From Bacillota bacterium (GTDB lineage: Bacteria; Bacillota; Clostridia; Oscillospirales; JAKOTC01), in assembly GCA_029776465.1 (NCBI GenBank), contig JAKOTC010000184.1, positions 1-6,398 on the forward strand: a stretch of DNA of 6,398 nt. Reading direction: 5' to 3'. The notes beneath the pieces were generated by a model. That model was given only the letters and a program-made list of their open reading frames with translations. It searched no databases and had not been told where the DNA came from. Made by a program: the position numbers and the translations under genes. Below, piece after piece: positions 1 through 6,353 of this stretch. Every line of letters starts with the position of its first letter. Position 1 is the stretch's first letter.

Positions 1-1
1 C

Positions 2-1354
2 CTTTGCGGGATGATGCTGCCTGCCGCCGAAGGCAGCCGGGTCAGCTGGTTTAGCCGGATTCTGGCGGATATCGGGGACGAGCAGAGCATCGAGCAGTCT
101 CTCTCCACCTTCTCCGCCCATACCACCAACATCATTTCCATCCTCCGGCAGACCGATGAAAAGAGCCTGGTGCTGCTGGACGAGGTGGGGGCGGGCACCG
201 ACCCGGCGGAGGGCGCCGCGCTGGCCATCGCCATTCTGGAGCATCTGAGGGCCAAGAAGGCCAAAATCGCCGCCACCACCCACTATGCCGAATTAAAAGT
301 TTTTGCGCTGGACACCCCCCGGGTGAAAAACGCCAGCTGCGAGTTTGACGTGGAAAGCCTTCGCCCCACCTATCGGCTGCTGATCGGGGTGCCGGGCCGT
401 TCCAACGCCTTTGCCATCTCCCGGCGGCTGGGTCTGGACGAGGAGATCATCGAGCATGCCGGCCAGCTGCTGGAGGGACGCCACGCCCGTCTGGAGGACG
501 TGATGGGCGCCCTGGAGAACGACCGCCAGCAGATGGAGAAGGCCCGGGCCGAGGCGGAGCAGCGCCTGCGGGAGGCCGAGGAGGCCAGGTTCAGGGCGGA
601 GGAGACCGCCCGGAAGGCCGAGGAGACCGCCAATAAGGAACTGGAGCGGCTGCGGGCGGAGAACGCCCGGCTGCTGGCCCAGCTGAGATATGAAACCGAC
701 ACCCTGCTGGAGCAGATCGCCGAGATGAAAAAGGCCAAAAACGCCGATCCCGACGAGCTGACCCGCCGGGCCAAGCAGGAGATCGAGTCCCGCATCCGGG
801 CGATGGAGAAGCGGGCTCCCTCCGCCCGGAGAGCCGAGTTCGGCGAGCCCTATAAGCTGCCCCGCCCCCTGAAGGTGGGGGATCTGGTGCGGGTAGTGGG
901 GATGGAGGGACAGGGCTCCGTTCTATCCCTTCCCACCGGGGACGAGGTGCTGATCCAGATGGGCATTATGAAGATGCGGGTGGGGCTGGATAAAATCCGG
1001 CTGGAGGACAAAAAGAACAACATCCGCCTGCCCAAAATCCCCGCCCGGGGCAGCGGCGTCAGCATCCATGCCACCAGCCGGGCCGACCGCTCGGCCGACT
1101 CTACCATCGACCTGCGGGGGATGACGGTGGATCAGGCGGTGGCCGAGCTGGAGGGCTTTATCGACAACGCCGTCATGGCCGGCCTTCAGCTGCTGACCGT
1201 GATCCACGGGAAGGGCACCGGCGCCCTGAGAACCGGCGTGGTGGCCGCCCTGCGGAAAAACCCCTGCGTGGAATCCACCCGCCCCGGCCGATACGGTGAA
1301 GGGGAGGACGGGGTCACCATTGTGGAGCTGAAGCGGATGAGCACGGCTGAGTAA
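2..1354 (+). CDS. mutS2: Endonuclease MutS2 / ribosome-rescue ATPase, C-terminal part (5' end outside window)
   Basis: The reading frame is already open at base 2 and enters with CGMMLPAAEGS, so the gene starts upstream. About 450 codons are visible; the family is usually near 780-790 residues, so the N-terminal core and Walker A loop lie outside. Seen in order: the MutS-type ABC signature region (DEQSIEQSLSTFSAH, nt 80-124), Walker B LVLLDE (167-184) followed by VGAGTDP, a long charged coiled coil (about 490-820), an SH3/KOW-like segment beginning KVGDLVRVVGMEG (about 870-1005), and a C-terminal Smr domain with DLRG (1109-1120) and HGKGTGAL (1205-1228). Family knowledge: MutS2 is a dimeric ATPase that lacks the mismatch-recognition domains of MutS. 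It has been linked to recombination control and, in Bacillus, to splitting collided ribosomes (also called RqcU); Smr domains can act as nucleases. The coiled coil and Smr domain separate it from MutS1. It is followed closely by a strong terminator, so it ends its transcript. Confidence 0.96.
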   Translation, partial: LCGMMLPAAEGSRVSWFSRILADIGDEQSIEQSLSTFSAHTTNIISILRQTDEKSLVLLDEVGAGTDPAEGAALAIAILEHLRAKKAKIAATTHYAELKVFALDTPRVKNASCEFDVESLRPTYRLLIGVPGRSNAFAISRRLGLDEEIIEHAGQLLEGRHARLEDVMGALENDRQQMEKARAEAEQRLREAEEARFRAEETARKAEETANKELERLRAENARLLAQLRYETDTLLEQIAEMKKAKNADPDELTRRAKQEIESRIRAMEKRAPSARRAEFGEPYKLPRPLKVGDLVRVVGMEGQGSVLSLPTGDEVLIQMGIMKMRVGLDKIRLEDKKNNIRLPKIPARGSGVSIHATSRADRSADSTIDLRGMTVDQAVAELEGFIDNAVMAGLQLLTVIHGKGTGALRTGVVAALRKNPCVESTRPGRYGEGEDGVTIVELKRMSTAE

Positions 1355-1394
1355 AAGTTGAAAACGGTTTCCCCCGTTTCAAAATAAATAAAGC

Positions 1395-1425
1395 AAAAAA
1401 GGCAGACGAGGCGTCTGCCTTTTTT
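1395..1425 (+). terminator. Rho-independent terminator after mutS2
   Basis: An 8-bp perfect stem (GGCAGACG at 1401-1408, CGTCTGCC at 1412-1419) has a tiny loop and is flanked by A6 on the left and T6 on the right (1420-1425). The A and T tracts can extend the stem to 14 bp and make it usable in either direction. It lies 41 bases after the mutS2 stop codon. A weaker bulged hairpin (1358-1382, TTGAAAACGG pairing with CCGTTTCAA) sits just before it and may assist. Confidence 0.93.
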
Positions 1426-1940
1426 GCCGGGTGTGACGCAGTTTGTATCAGGAGAGAGGTCGCTGGCTTGAAAGAAAAACTCCGCGGGACGGCCAAAAGG
1501 GGAAAACGCCATCCCGCCGGGGAGTGGTCGGGGAAAGGGTATAGGGAAGTAAAGGATTTAAGCGTTTTACTCTACCTGTGGATCGCGACTTATTGAAGAA
1601 AAAAGTTCAGCCCTTAAAACTCCAGCAAAAGAAAATTCATTCTCGGCAGTGAGTCAAAGTAGCAGCAATGTATGAGCTATACCTCTTTCCCCTGACTTTA
1701 TTTTACAACTTGAAACATAAAATATCAAGGGTCTGTTATGTAAAATATGGATCGGAATCCGCGGGTCAAACTGGGCAGGGTGATGATTTTATGCGGCCTC
1801 TCCAAACCGGTCATTTTGCCTCCCCCGTGGCGCATATGATTGTTGCGGGTTCGTCCTTCCCGCCGAAGCATACAAAACGTTTATCCGGGAGCAAGGGCGC
1901 CTTCAAAGAAAAAAGTCAACAAATTGTGGAAGAATAGCCC
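1426..1940. other. Non-coding spacer between mutS2 terminator and glycosyltransferase promoter
   Basis: This stretch of about 515 bp is AT-richer than the flanking genes. The only plus-strand ORF of size (1668-1937, 89 codons) has no ribosome binding site at its ATG and its translation resembles no family I know. No tRNA, rRNA, insertion sequence end, CRISPR unit or known riboswitch core was recognised on either strand. It holds one imperfect GC-rich inverted repeat (1480-1524) and a 29-codon minus-strand ORF with a good Shine-Dalgarno site (1814 to 1725); both are described separately. It may contain decayed gene sequence, but nothing identifiable remains. Confidence 0.6.
1480..1524. repeat. 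Imperfect GC-rich inverted repeat in spacer
   Basis: The left arm 1480-1493 (CTCC GCGGGA C GGC) pairs with the right arm 1508-1524 (GCC A TCCCGC CGG GGAG). This gives three paired blocks of 3, 6 and 4 bp, one C/A mismatch and a 3-nt bulge, around a 14-nt purine-rich loop. No T tract follows, so it is not an obvious terminator. Its function is unknown; it could be a small RNA fold or a remnant of mobile DNA. Confidence 0.4.
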
Positions 1941-1974
1941 TTGACATTTCATCTTGAGTGAAATAAAGTATAAT
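1941..1974 (+). promoter_or_regulatory. Predicted sigma-A promoter of the glycosyltransferase-acyltransferase gene
   Basis: A perfect -35 TTGACA lies at 1941-1946. With a 17-bp spacer the -10 would be TAAAGT (1964-1969, 4 of 6 matches). A perfect TATAAT follows at 1969-1974, but with a 22-bp spacer, which is too long for the same -35. One of the two overlapping -10 boxes is probably used, giving a leader of roughly 75 nt before the start at 2056. The surrounding DNA is AT-rich, as expected of a Gram-positive promoter. Confidence 0.6.
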
Positions 1975-2039
1975 AGTAGGATAAGGGTATCAAATGATTA
2001 TTTTTCTCCAGGAAATAGGACAAATGCCCAAGGACAGAG

Positions 2040-2044
2040 AGGAG
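2040..2044 (+). promoter_or_regulatory. Ribosome binding site fixing the start at 2056
   Basis: AGGAG, inside the purine run AGAGAGGAG, sits 11 nt before the ATG at 2056. The longer frame from the TTG at 1954 has no such site and would start inside the promoter, so this site decides the start. Confidence 0.7.
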
Positions 2045-2055
2045 CGAAATTTCGG

Positions 2056-3840
2056 ATGGTTATTACCCTCGTCAATGATACCTTTAATGTGAACAACAAC
2101 GGAATCACCGTTTCGGCAATGCGGTTTGCGGAGGTATTGTCACAGCGGGGCCACCAAATCCGCATCGTTACCTTCGGGGACCCCTCCAAAAGCGGCAGGG
2201 ATCCAAACACCGGCTTTGAAATGTTTTATCTGCCCGAACTGAAGCTCCCTGTTGCCACCAGGCTGGCTCACCAGCAGAACACCCTCTTTGCAAAGCCGGT
2301 TCGGGCCATCCTGGAAAAAGCAATCTCGGGATCGGATGTGGTACATATCTATCAGCCCTGGCCCCTGGGAGGCGCAGCCCAGAGAATGGCCAAGCGGATG
2401 AACATCCCGGCGATGGCGGCTTTTCACATACAGCCCGAGAACATCACCTATAACATCGGTTTAAAATCCTTCCCGCCGGCCGCCCACCTGGTTTATTTTT
2501 TCTCCTATCTGCTTTTCTACCGCAGATTTTCCCATATCCACTGCCCGTCAAAATTTATTGCCGCGCAGCTGAGAAGCCACGGGTATAAGGCCCGGCTGCA
2601 TGTGATCTCCAACGGCGTCCATCCGGCCTTTGTTCCCCCCGAGAAGCCGAGGGATCACAGCTCCAGCCCGATTAAGATTCTGATGATCGGCAGGCTTTCC
2701 CCCGAGAAAAGGCAGGACCTTCTGATCCGTGCCGTCATGAAGTCCCGCTATGCCGACCGGATCCAGCTTTATTTCGCCGGCAAGGGACCCTGGGAAAAGA
2801 AGCTTCGCCGGATGGGCAGCAAGCTGCCCAATCCCCCGGTGTTTGGGTATTACAAGCAGGACGAGCTGATCCGGCTGATTTATGACTGCGACCTCTATGT
2901 GCACGCCTCGGATGTGGAGATCGAGGCCATCTCCTGCATCGAGGCCTTCGCCTGCGGGCTGGTTCCGGTGATCTCCAACAGCAAGCGGAGCGCGGCCGCC
3001 CAGTTCGCCTTCGGCCCGGAGCATCTTTTCAAGGCGGGCTCTCCCCAATCCCTGGCGGAAAAAATCGATTACTGGCTGGATAACCCCCAGCGTCTGAGGG
3101 AGGCCGAGGAGAAATATGCCCGCTTGGGCAAGCAATATGCCCTGGAAAGCAGCATCCGAAAGATAGAAAAGGTATACTCCTCTATCTCTCAGGAGGCTCA
3201 AAACGAATACCACCGCAGCGTGTTTTTCAATCTTTTCACCCGCATCTTCCAGATGGGAATCGCCTATCCCCTTCTGCTGTTTTGGACCCGCTTTGTTCTG
3301 GGCGTTCGGGTCTCGGGGCGGAAGAATCTGCGGGGGGTGAAAAGCGCTCTTACGGTTTGCAACCATGTGCATTTGCTGGACAGCGCTCTGGTCGCCCTGG
3401 CCTTCTTCCCCCGAAAGGTTGTGTTCCCCACCATTCCCCAGAATGTCAACACCCTCTGGCCGGGCAAGCTGGTGCGGGTGCTGGGCGGGGTTTGCATCCC
3501 GGACAGCATTATGGAGCTGAAAACCTTCTTCGATGAGATGGAGTTTCTTTTGATGAAAAACCATATCGTGCATTTCTTCCCCGAAGGGGAATTAAAACCC
3601 TATGACACCGGCCTGCACGACTTTAAAAAAGGAGCCTTCCATCTGGCGGCGCAGGCCCGGGTGCCGATCGTTCCCATGATGATCACCTTTGAGCCCCCCA
3701 AAGGGCTGATGAAAATCATACGCAAAAAACCGGTGATGCGGCTTCATGCAGGGGAGCCCGTCTACCCGGTGGCCGCCGACCTGGAAGTGGACTCTAAGCT
3801 CAGGATGAAAGCGGTTCGCGAACGGATGGAAGCAATGTAA
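2056..3840 (+). CDS. Fused GT4 glycosyltransferase and PlsC-type acyltransferase, probably membrane glycolipid synthesis
   Basis: The protein has 594 residues from ATG 2056, where a typical GT4 beginning appears (MVITLVNDTFNVNNNGITVSAMRFAE cut short here as MVITLVNDTF...NGITVSA). Residues 1 to about 375 form a GT-B fold: linker motif IGRLSPEKRQ (211-220) and the nucleotide-sugar E-x7-E motif with E288 and E296. HIYQPWPLGGAA followed by a FHIQPE stretch resembles diacylglycerol glucosyltransferases. Residues about 400-594 form an LPLAT/PlsC domain: NHVHLLD with the catalytic H-x4-D pair (H437, D442), FPEGEL (508-513) and VPIVPM (536-541). A hydrophobic stretch at about 395-415 joins the halves and probably lies against the membrane. 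Both active sites look intact. Family knowledge supports sugar transfer to a lipid and acyl transfer to glycerol-phosphate or a sugar; the exact acceptors are not readable. It is a single-gene transcript between its own promoter and terminator. Confidence 0.9.
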   Translation: MVITLVNDTFNVNNNGITVSAMRFAEVLSQRGHQIRIVTFGDPSKSGRDPNTGFEMFYLPELKLPVATRLAHQQNTLFAKPVRAILEKAISGSDVVHIYQPWPLGGAAQRMAKRMNIPAMAAFHIQPENITYNIGLKSFPPAAHLVYFFSYLLFYRRFSHIHCPSKFIAAQLRSHGYKARLHVISNGVHPAFVPPEKPRDHSSSPIKILMIGRLSPEKRQDLLIRAVMKSRYADRIQLYFAGKGPWEKKLRRMGSKLPNPPVFGYYKQDELIRLIYDCDLYVHASDVEIEAISCIEAFACGLVPVISNSKRSAAAQFAFGPEHLFKAGSPQSLAEKIDYWLDNPQRLREAEEKYARLGKQYALESSIRKIEKVYSSISQEAQNEYHRSVFFNLFTRIFQMGIAYPLLLFWTRFVLGVRVSGRKNLRGVKSALTVCNHVHLLDSALVALAFFPRKVVFPTIPQNVNTLWPGKLVRVLGGVCIPDSIMELKTFFDEMEFLLMKNHIVHFFPEGELKPYDTGLHDFKKGAFHLAAQARVPIVPMMITFEPPKGLMKIIRKKPVMRLHAGEPVYPVAADLEVDSKLRMKAVRERMEAM

Positions 3841-3875
3841 AGGATCTTTGGTTTCGGCGAATGAACCCAAAAACA

Positions 3876-3912
3876 CCCTCCCATGGATACAACCATAGGA
3901 GGGATTTGTTTT
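3876..3912 (+). terminator. Rho-independent terminator after the fusion gene
   Basis: CCCTCCCATGG (3876-3886) pairs with CCATAGGAGGG (3893-3903) over 11 positions with one C/A mismatch around a 6-nt loop. It is followed by ATTTGTTTT (3904-3912). It begins 36 nt after the stop codon of the fusion gene. Confidence 0.85.
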
Positions 3913-3926
3913 GAACCGGGGGCGGT

Positions 3927-4088
3927 TTAATTCTCTTCCCAAGTGTAGGCTTTCCCGTATTCCGGGTATCCGATGGATTTGGACAGGCGGATGGAGGGGA
4001 TGTTGTCCATCGCGCATTCCCACTGGGGGCAGATCCCTTTTTGGATCAAATGGTGGGTTGCCAGCCCGACAGTGGGTCTGGCGTAGCC
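3927..4088 (-). pseudogene. Remnant of a GNAT acetyltransferase (C-terminal third only)
   Basis: The minus strand encodes 53 residues ending at TAA (3929-3927). They begin KKKGYARPTVG, which fits the acetyl-CoA-binding motif A of GNAT enzymes (R/Q-x-x-G-x-A), and continue with ICPQWECAMDNIPSIRLSKS and IGYPEYGK. That is the usual late GNAT pattern of P-x-W-[ED]-C, N-x-x-SIRL, then [LI]GY. A complete enzyme of this type would need about 100 more residues in front, and none are present. The frame stays open up to an ATG at 4154, but that ATG lies in the tail of the receptor gene's terminator, has no ribosome binding site, and the added residues are low-complexity (Pro/Ser, then Lys/Arg from an A-rich tract). 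I infer a 5'-deleted fossil. A translated short protein is possible but unlikely. The family call is fairly sure; the enzyme's substrate is unknown. Confidence 0.6.
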
Positions 4089-4106
4089 CTTTTTTTTCTG
4101 TTTTAT

Positions 4107-4129
4107 CCTCCTTTTTTTCGCAAAGTCAA
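4107..4129 (-). promoter_or_regulatory. Orphan -35-like box and strong Shine-Dalgarno before the GNAT remnant
   Basis: In minus-strand order, TTGACT (4129-4124) is followed by an A-run and a perfect AGGAGG (4112-4107), then ATAAAACAG and another A8 run. No ATG, GTG or TTG lies at a usable distance. The GNAT frame reads straight through. The arrangement looks like a gene front whose start codon and N-terminal coding part were deleted. Confidence 0.3.
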
Positions 4130-4153
4130 GGCAGGCAGAGGGAGGGGAGGGCA

Positions 4154-4183
4154 TAACAAAGGAGCCGGCTTGATGCCGGCTCC
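4154..4183 (-). terminator. Rho-independent terminator after the chemoreceptor gene
   Basis: A perfect 9-bp GC-rich stem (GGAGCCGGC at 4161-4169 with GCCGGCTCC at 4175-4183) has a 5-nt loop. Read on the minus strand it is followed by TTTGTT. It lies 13 nt beyond the receptor stop codon (4199-4197). Confidence 0.9.
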
Positions 4184-4196
4184 GTATGGGCTTGGA

Positions 4197-6155
4197 TTAT
4201 TGAATTTTAAAGGCGGTAACCTGCTGGAGCAGCTCTTGAGCCATGTTGCCCAATTGTCCGGAGGACTGGGCGATGGAGTCGATGGAGGTGAGCTGCTGCT
4301 CGGAGGCGGCGGAAATCTCCTGCATGCCGGCGGCGGTCTTTTCCACCACGGCGGCGATACCGGTGGCCTGTTCGGTCACTTCCTCGGTCTGGTGGTTGAT
4401 CTCCTCCAGAGCGGCGGAAACGTCATAGGCGATCTGGGCGAGGTCGGTAATGGAGGCGAAGATTCTGGAGAAGCTCTCTTTGGTATTTGCCGCCGAGGAC
4501 TCCATCACCAGAACGCTCTCCCGGACCCGGTTCATGTGGCCCACGGTCTCGGTGACGCTGCCGCTGATGCTGTTGACAATCTCTTCGATCTCCTTGGTGG
4601 AGTCTTTGCACCGCTCGGCCAGGCCGCGGATCTCATTGGCCAGCACCGCAAAGCCGCGGCCGGCGCCGCCCGCGCGGGCCGCTTCGATGGAGGCGTTCAA
4701 AGCCAGCAGGGTGGTTTGAACGGCGATATTGTTGATCACGCCCACGATGTTGCGGATCTTTTCGGTCATGGCGGCCAGCTGCTGGATGGACTGGTCTACC
4801 GCGCCGGTGTAGCGGGTGTTTTCCTCCAGGCTTTGGCTCTGCTGTTCCAGGGCCTTCTGGCCTTCCTGAGCCAGCTCCATGGATTCCTTGGCCTTGCCCG
4901 CGGCGGCCTCGGTTTTGACAGCGGCCAGGGAGACGATCTCGTTGACCTTCACCATGGCCTCGGCGGAGCTTTGAACCACCAGGGCCTGGGTGCTGTTGCC
5001 CTGGGCCATCTCGTTAATGGTGGTGACCACCTGTCCCAGGCTTTGAGAGGATTCCTCCGAGATGGAGGAGAGCTGGGTGGAGTGGGAGGCCAGGCCGGAG
5101 GTTACGTTCTGGATGTTCCCCACCAACCCGCGCAGGTTCTGGGTCATGGTCTGGAGGCTGCGATAGAGCTCGCCGATCTCGTCCTTGGACTTGGATTTAG
5201 TCTCGAACTCCTTCAGTTCTCCCTGAGCGATGGCCTTGATGACTGAGGAGACCTGAACCACCGGCTTGGTGAACCGTCTGGAGAAGTAGAGGCCCAGCAG
5301 GGTGACAATTACGACGGCGGCAACCATCAGCCCGCAGGTGATGTTCAACAGTCCGTAGGCGGAGGCCACCGAAACGGGGGTCTCCACCACGATCAGCCAG
5401 CCGGAGAGGTCGTTGCGGTAATAGCTGACGATGACCTTATCGCCCAGGAAGTTGGTGGTTTCCAGCGTCTCGCTCTGCCCGCCGGCCAGGCCGGTCTGGA
5501 CAAACTCCAGACTGCTGAAATCCTCCTGGTTCTGCACATACTCCAGGTTGGGGTGGGCCAGCACGGCGCCCTTTCTGGAGAGGATGTAGACATTGGAACC
5601 GCCCGCCGAGAGCTCGGTGACGAACTCGCTGAGCTGAGCCAGATAGACGTTGGCCTGCAGAACGCCCACAATCTTGTTATTCATATCCCGAACCGGGGTG
5701 GCGATGACCACGATGAACTCGTTGGTGGTCAGCGTGATGATGACATCGGAGACATAGGCCTCGTTTCCGCTCATGGCCTGCTGGTAGAAGTCCCGCTCGG
5801 AAACGCTGGTCAGGGCGTCGTCGTTGCTTTTCACCAGCTGATCCCCGTTGGCGTTGTCCAGGGTCAGCATCAGGTCGGGGTTGACCTTTACCGCGTCCAC
5901 CAGAATGCTTTTGGCCTTCTGCAGGTCCATGCTGCGGATGGCGGGCTGCTGGGCGATGGTCTGCAGGGTGTTAAAATGCTTGTCCAGCATTCCGCTGATT
6001 TCGGCCTTTGCGATTTCCAGCTTGTCGGAGCTCAATTGATAGGTGTTCTCCTGAGAGAATCGGAAGAGCTGGGATATGGATACTGCGGAGAAAATGATGA
6101 TTGGAATCAGACAGGTGATTAAGAGCATTGCCAACAATCGTGTTCTCAGTTTCAT
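4197..6155 (-). CDS. Methyl-accepting chemotaxis protein, dCache-HAMP-MCP signal type
   Basis: A transmembrane chemoreceptor of 652 residues that senses an extracellular ligand and controls the CheA kinase through CheW. Start: ATG at 6155 (MKLRTRLLAMLL), 6 nt after AGGAGG. Domains: TM1 at about 7-30; an extracytoplasmic double-Cache domain at about 31-265 (RDFYQQAMSGNEAYVSD, then VVIATPV and a GVLQANVYL strand); TM2 at about 270-291; HAMP at about 292-345; and a long coiled-coil signalling domain ending FKIQ. The hairpin tip is clear: QTTLLALN, then IEAARAG (490-496) and GRGFAVLANEIRGLAE. Small departures from the commonest tip are GGAGRGF for GEAGRGF and QTT for QTN. There is no C-terminal NWETF-like CheR tether. 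The known amino-acid dCache motif is only partly matched (RDFY present, an expected Asp in the second half appears as Asn), so the ligand is unknown. Expression is probably governed by the c-di-GMP riboswitch upstream. Confidence 0.96.
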   Translation of the reverse strand: MKLRTRLLAMLLITCLIPIIIFSAVSISQLFRFSQENTYQLSSDKLEIAKAEISGMLDKHFNTLQTIAQQPAIRSMDLQKAKSILVDAVKVNPDLMLTLDNANGDQLVKSNDDALTSVSERDFYQQAMSGNEAYVSDVIITLTTNEFIVVIATPVRDMNNKIVGVLQANVYLAQLSEFVTELSAGGSNVYILSRKGAVLAHPNLEYVQNQEDFSSLEFVQTGLAGGQSETLETTNFLGDKVIVSYYRNDLSGWLIVVETPVSVASAYGLLNITCGLMVAAVVIVTLLGLYFSRRFTKPVVQVSSVIKAIAQGELKEFETKSKSKDEIGELYRSLQTMTQNLRGLVGNIQNVTSGLASHSTQLSSISEESSQSLGQVVTTINEMAQGNSTQALVVQSSAEAMVKVNEIVSLAAVKTEAAAGKAKESMELAQEGQKALEQQSQSLEENTRYTGAVDQSIQQLAAMTEKIRNIVGVINNIAVQTTLLALNASIEAARAGGAGRGFAVLANEIRGLAERCKDSTKEIEEIVNSISGSVTETVGHMNRVRESVLVMESSAANTKESFSRIFASITDLAQIAYDVSAALEEINHQTEEVTEQATGIAAVVEKTAAGMQEISAASEQQLTSIDSIAQSSGQLGNMAQELLQQVTAFKIQ

Positions 6156-6161
6156 TGACGT

Positions 6162-6167
6162 CCTCCT
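6162..6167 (-). promoter_or_regulatory. Ribosome binding site of the chemoreceptor gene
   Basis: AGGAGG on the minus strand lies 6 nt before the ATG at 6155. The frame is open upstream to 6284, but that extension runs through the riboswitch, so this site fixes the start. Confidence 0.93.
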
Positions 6168-6210
6168 ATAATGTGGATTCAGAGTGAAACCGCAATTACT
6201 GAAAAGGCAT

Positions 6211-6233
6211 AAAAAAAAGTCGCATTTAGCGAC
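6211..6233 (-). terminator. Riboswitch-controlled intrinsic terminator
   Basis: In minus-strand order, GTCGC (6233-6229), loop TAAAT, GCGAC (6223-6219) and T8 (6218-6211). The stem is short (5 bp) but GC-rich with a perfect T tract. It lies between the aptamer and the receptor gene's ribosome binding site, about 55 nt before the start codon. That is the expected place for a transcriptional expression platform. Confidence 0.8.
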
Positions 6234-6332
6234 AAGAAAACAAACGGCAGCCTGGCAGCCATCAGCGGGATCTGGAAGGCCCATAGCTTTGCGTCCCCAG
6301 CTTTCGCTGGGTTTGCCTTTGTCACAATATGC
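6222..6332 (-). promoter_or_regulatory. Predicted antiterminator pairing of the riboswitch
   Basis: The leader segment GCATATTGTGACAA (6332-6319) can pair with TTGTCGCTAAATGC (6235-6222) at 12 of 14 positions, including one G-U. This pairing uses the 5' side of aptamer helix P1 and the complete 5' arm and loop of the terminator. It therefore cannot coexist with either. Without ligand the long pairing should form and let polymerase through; with c-di-GMP, P1 is held and the terminator is free. The logic predicted from the sequence is OFF at high c-di-GMP. Confidence 0.7.
6240..6322 (-). promoter_or_regulatory. Cyclic di-GMP-I (GEMM-I) riboswitch aptamer
   Basis: The minus strand carries the GEMM-I core in full. 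GGCAAAC is followed by a 6-bp hairpin CCCAGC-GAAA-GCTGGG (6311-6296) with the GNRA tetraloop. Next come the near-invariant GGACGCAAAGC (6296-6286), then GGGCCT, a variable arm, and the second conserved hairpin ATGGCTGCCAGGCTGCC (6262-6246). A short closing helix P1 forms from ACAAA (6322-6318) and TTTGT (6244-6240). Known role: the RNA binds the second messenger c-di-GMP and controls motility, chemotaxis and surface genes. The G just before GCAAAC, which I equate with G20 of the Vibrio Vc2 aptamer, is kept; this favours c-di-GMP over the cGAMP-sensing variants that carry A there. The downstream gene is a chemoreceptor, a typical regulon member. Confidence 0.94.
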
Positions 6333-6351
6333 AGTCGTGATATCACAACTG
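6332..6351. repeat. 20-bp dyad at the predicted transcription start, possible operator
   Basis: A dyad centred on GATATC matches at 9 of 10 paired positions; the one exception is a U-G wobble in the minus-strand RNA. It lies 2 bp downstream of the -10 box, so it covers the predicted start site and the first bases of the leader. It ends where the antiterminator strand begins. It could be a repressor operator or a 5'-end RNA hairpin. Confidence 0.45.
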
Positions 6352-6353
6352 TC

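Noticed and set aside
1668..1937. 89-codon plus-strand ORF in the spacer
   Set aside because: There is no Shine-Dalgarno before its ATG, no recognised similarity, and the composition looks like spacer DNA.
1941..2055. Riboswitch or attenuator in the leader of the fusion gene
   Set aside because: The leader of about 75 nt is short and has no strong hairpin, T tract or known aptamer core.
2548..3573. 341-codon minus-strand ORF opposite the glycosyltransferase-acyltransferase gene
   Set aside because: It overlaps the conserved motifs of both domains on the other strand and shows no recognisable domain; it is a compositional shadow.
4041..5246. 401-codon plus-strand ORF opposite the chemoreceptor
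   Set aside because: It is antisense to a clear MCP signalling domain, is Gly/Leu-rich as expected from mirrored GC-rich codons, lacks a ribosome binding site and matches no family.
6156..6284. 43-residue N-terminal extension of the chemoreceptor
   Set aside because: It would translate the riboswitch and its terminator. The ATG at 6155 has a perfect AGGAGG and a typical positively charged start before TM1.
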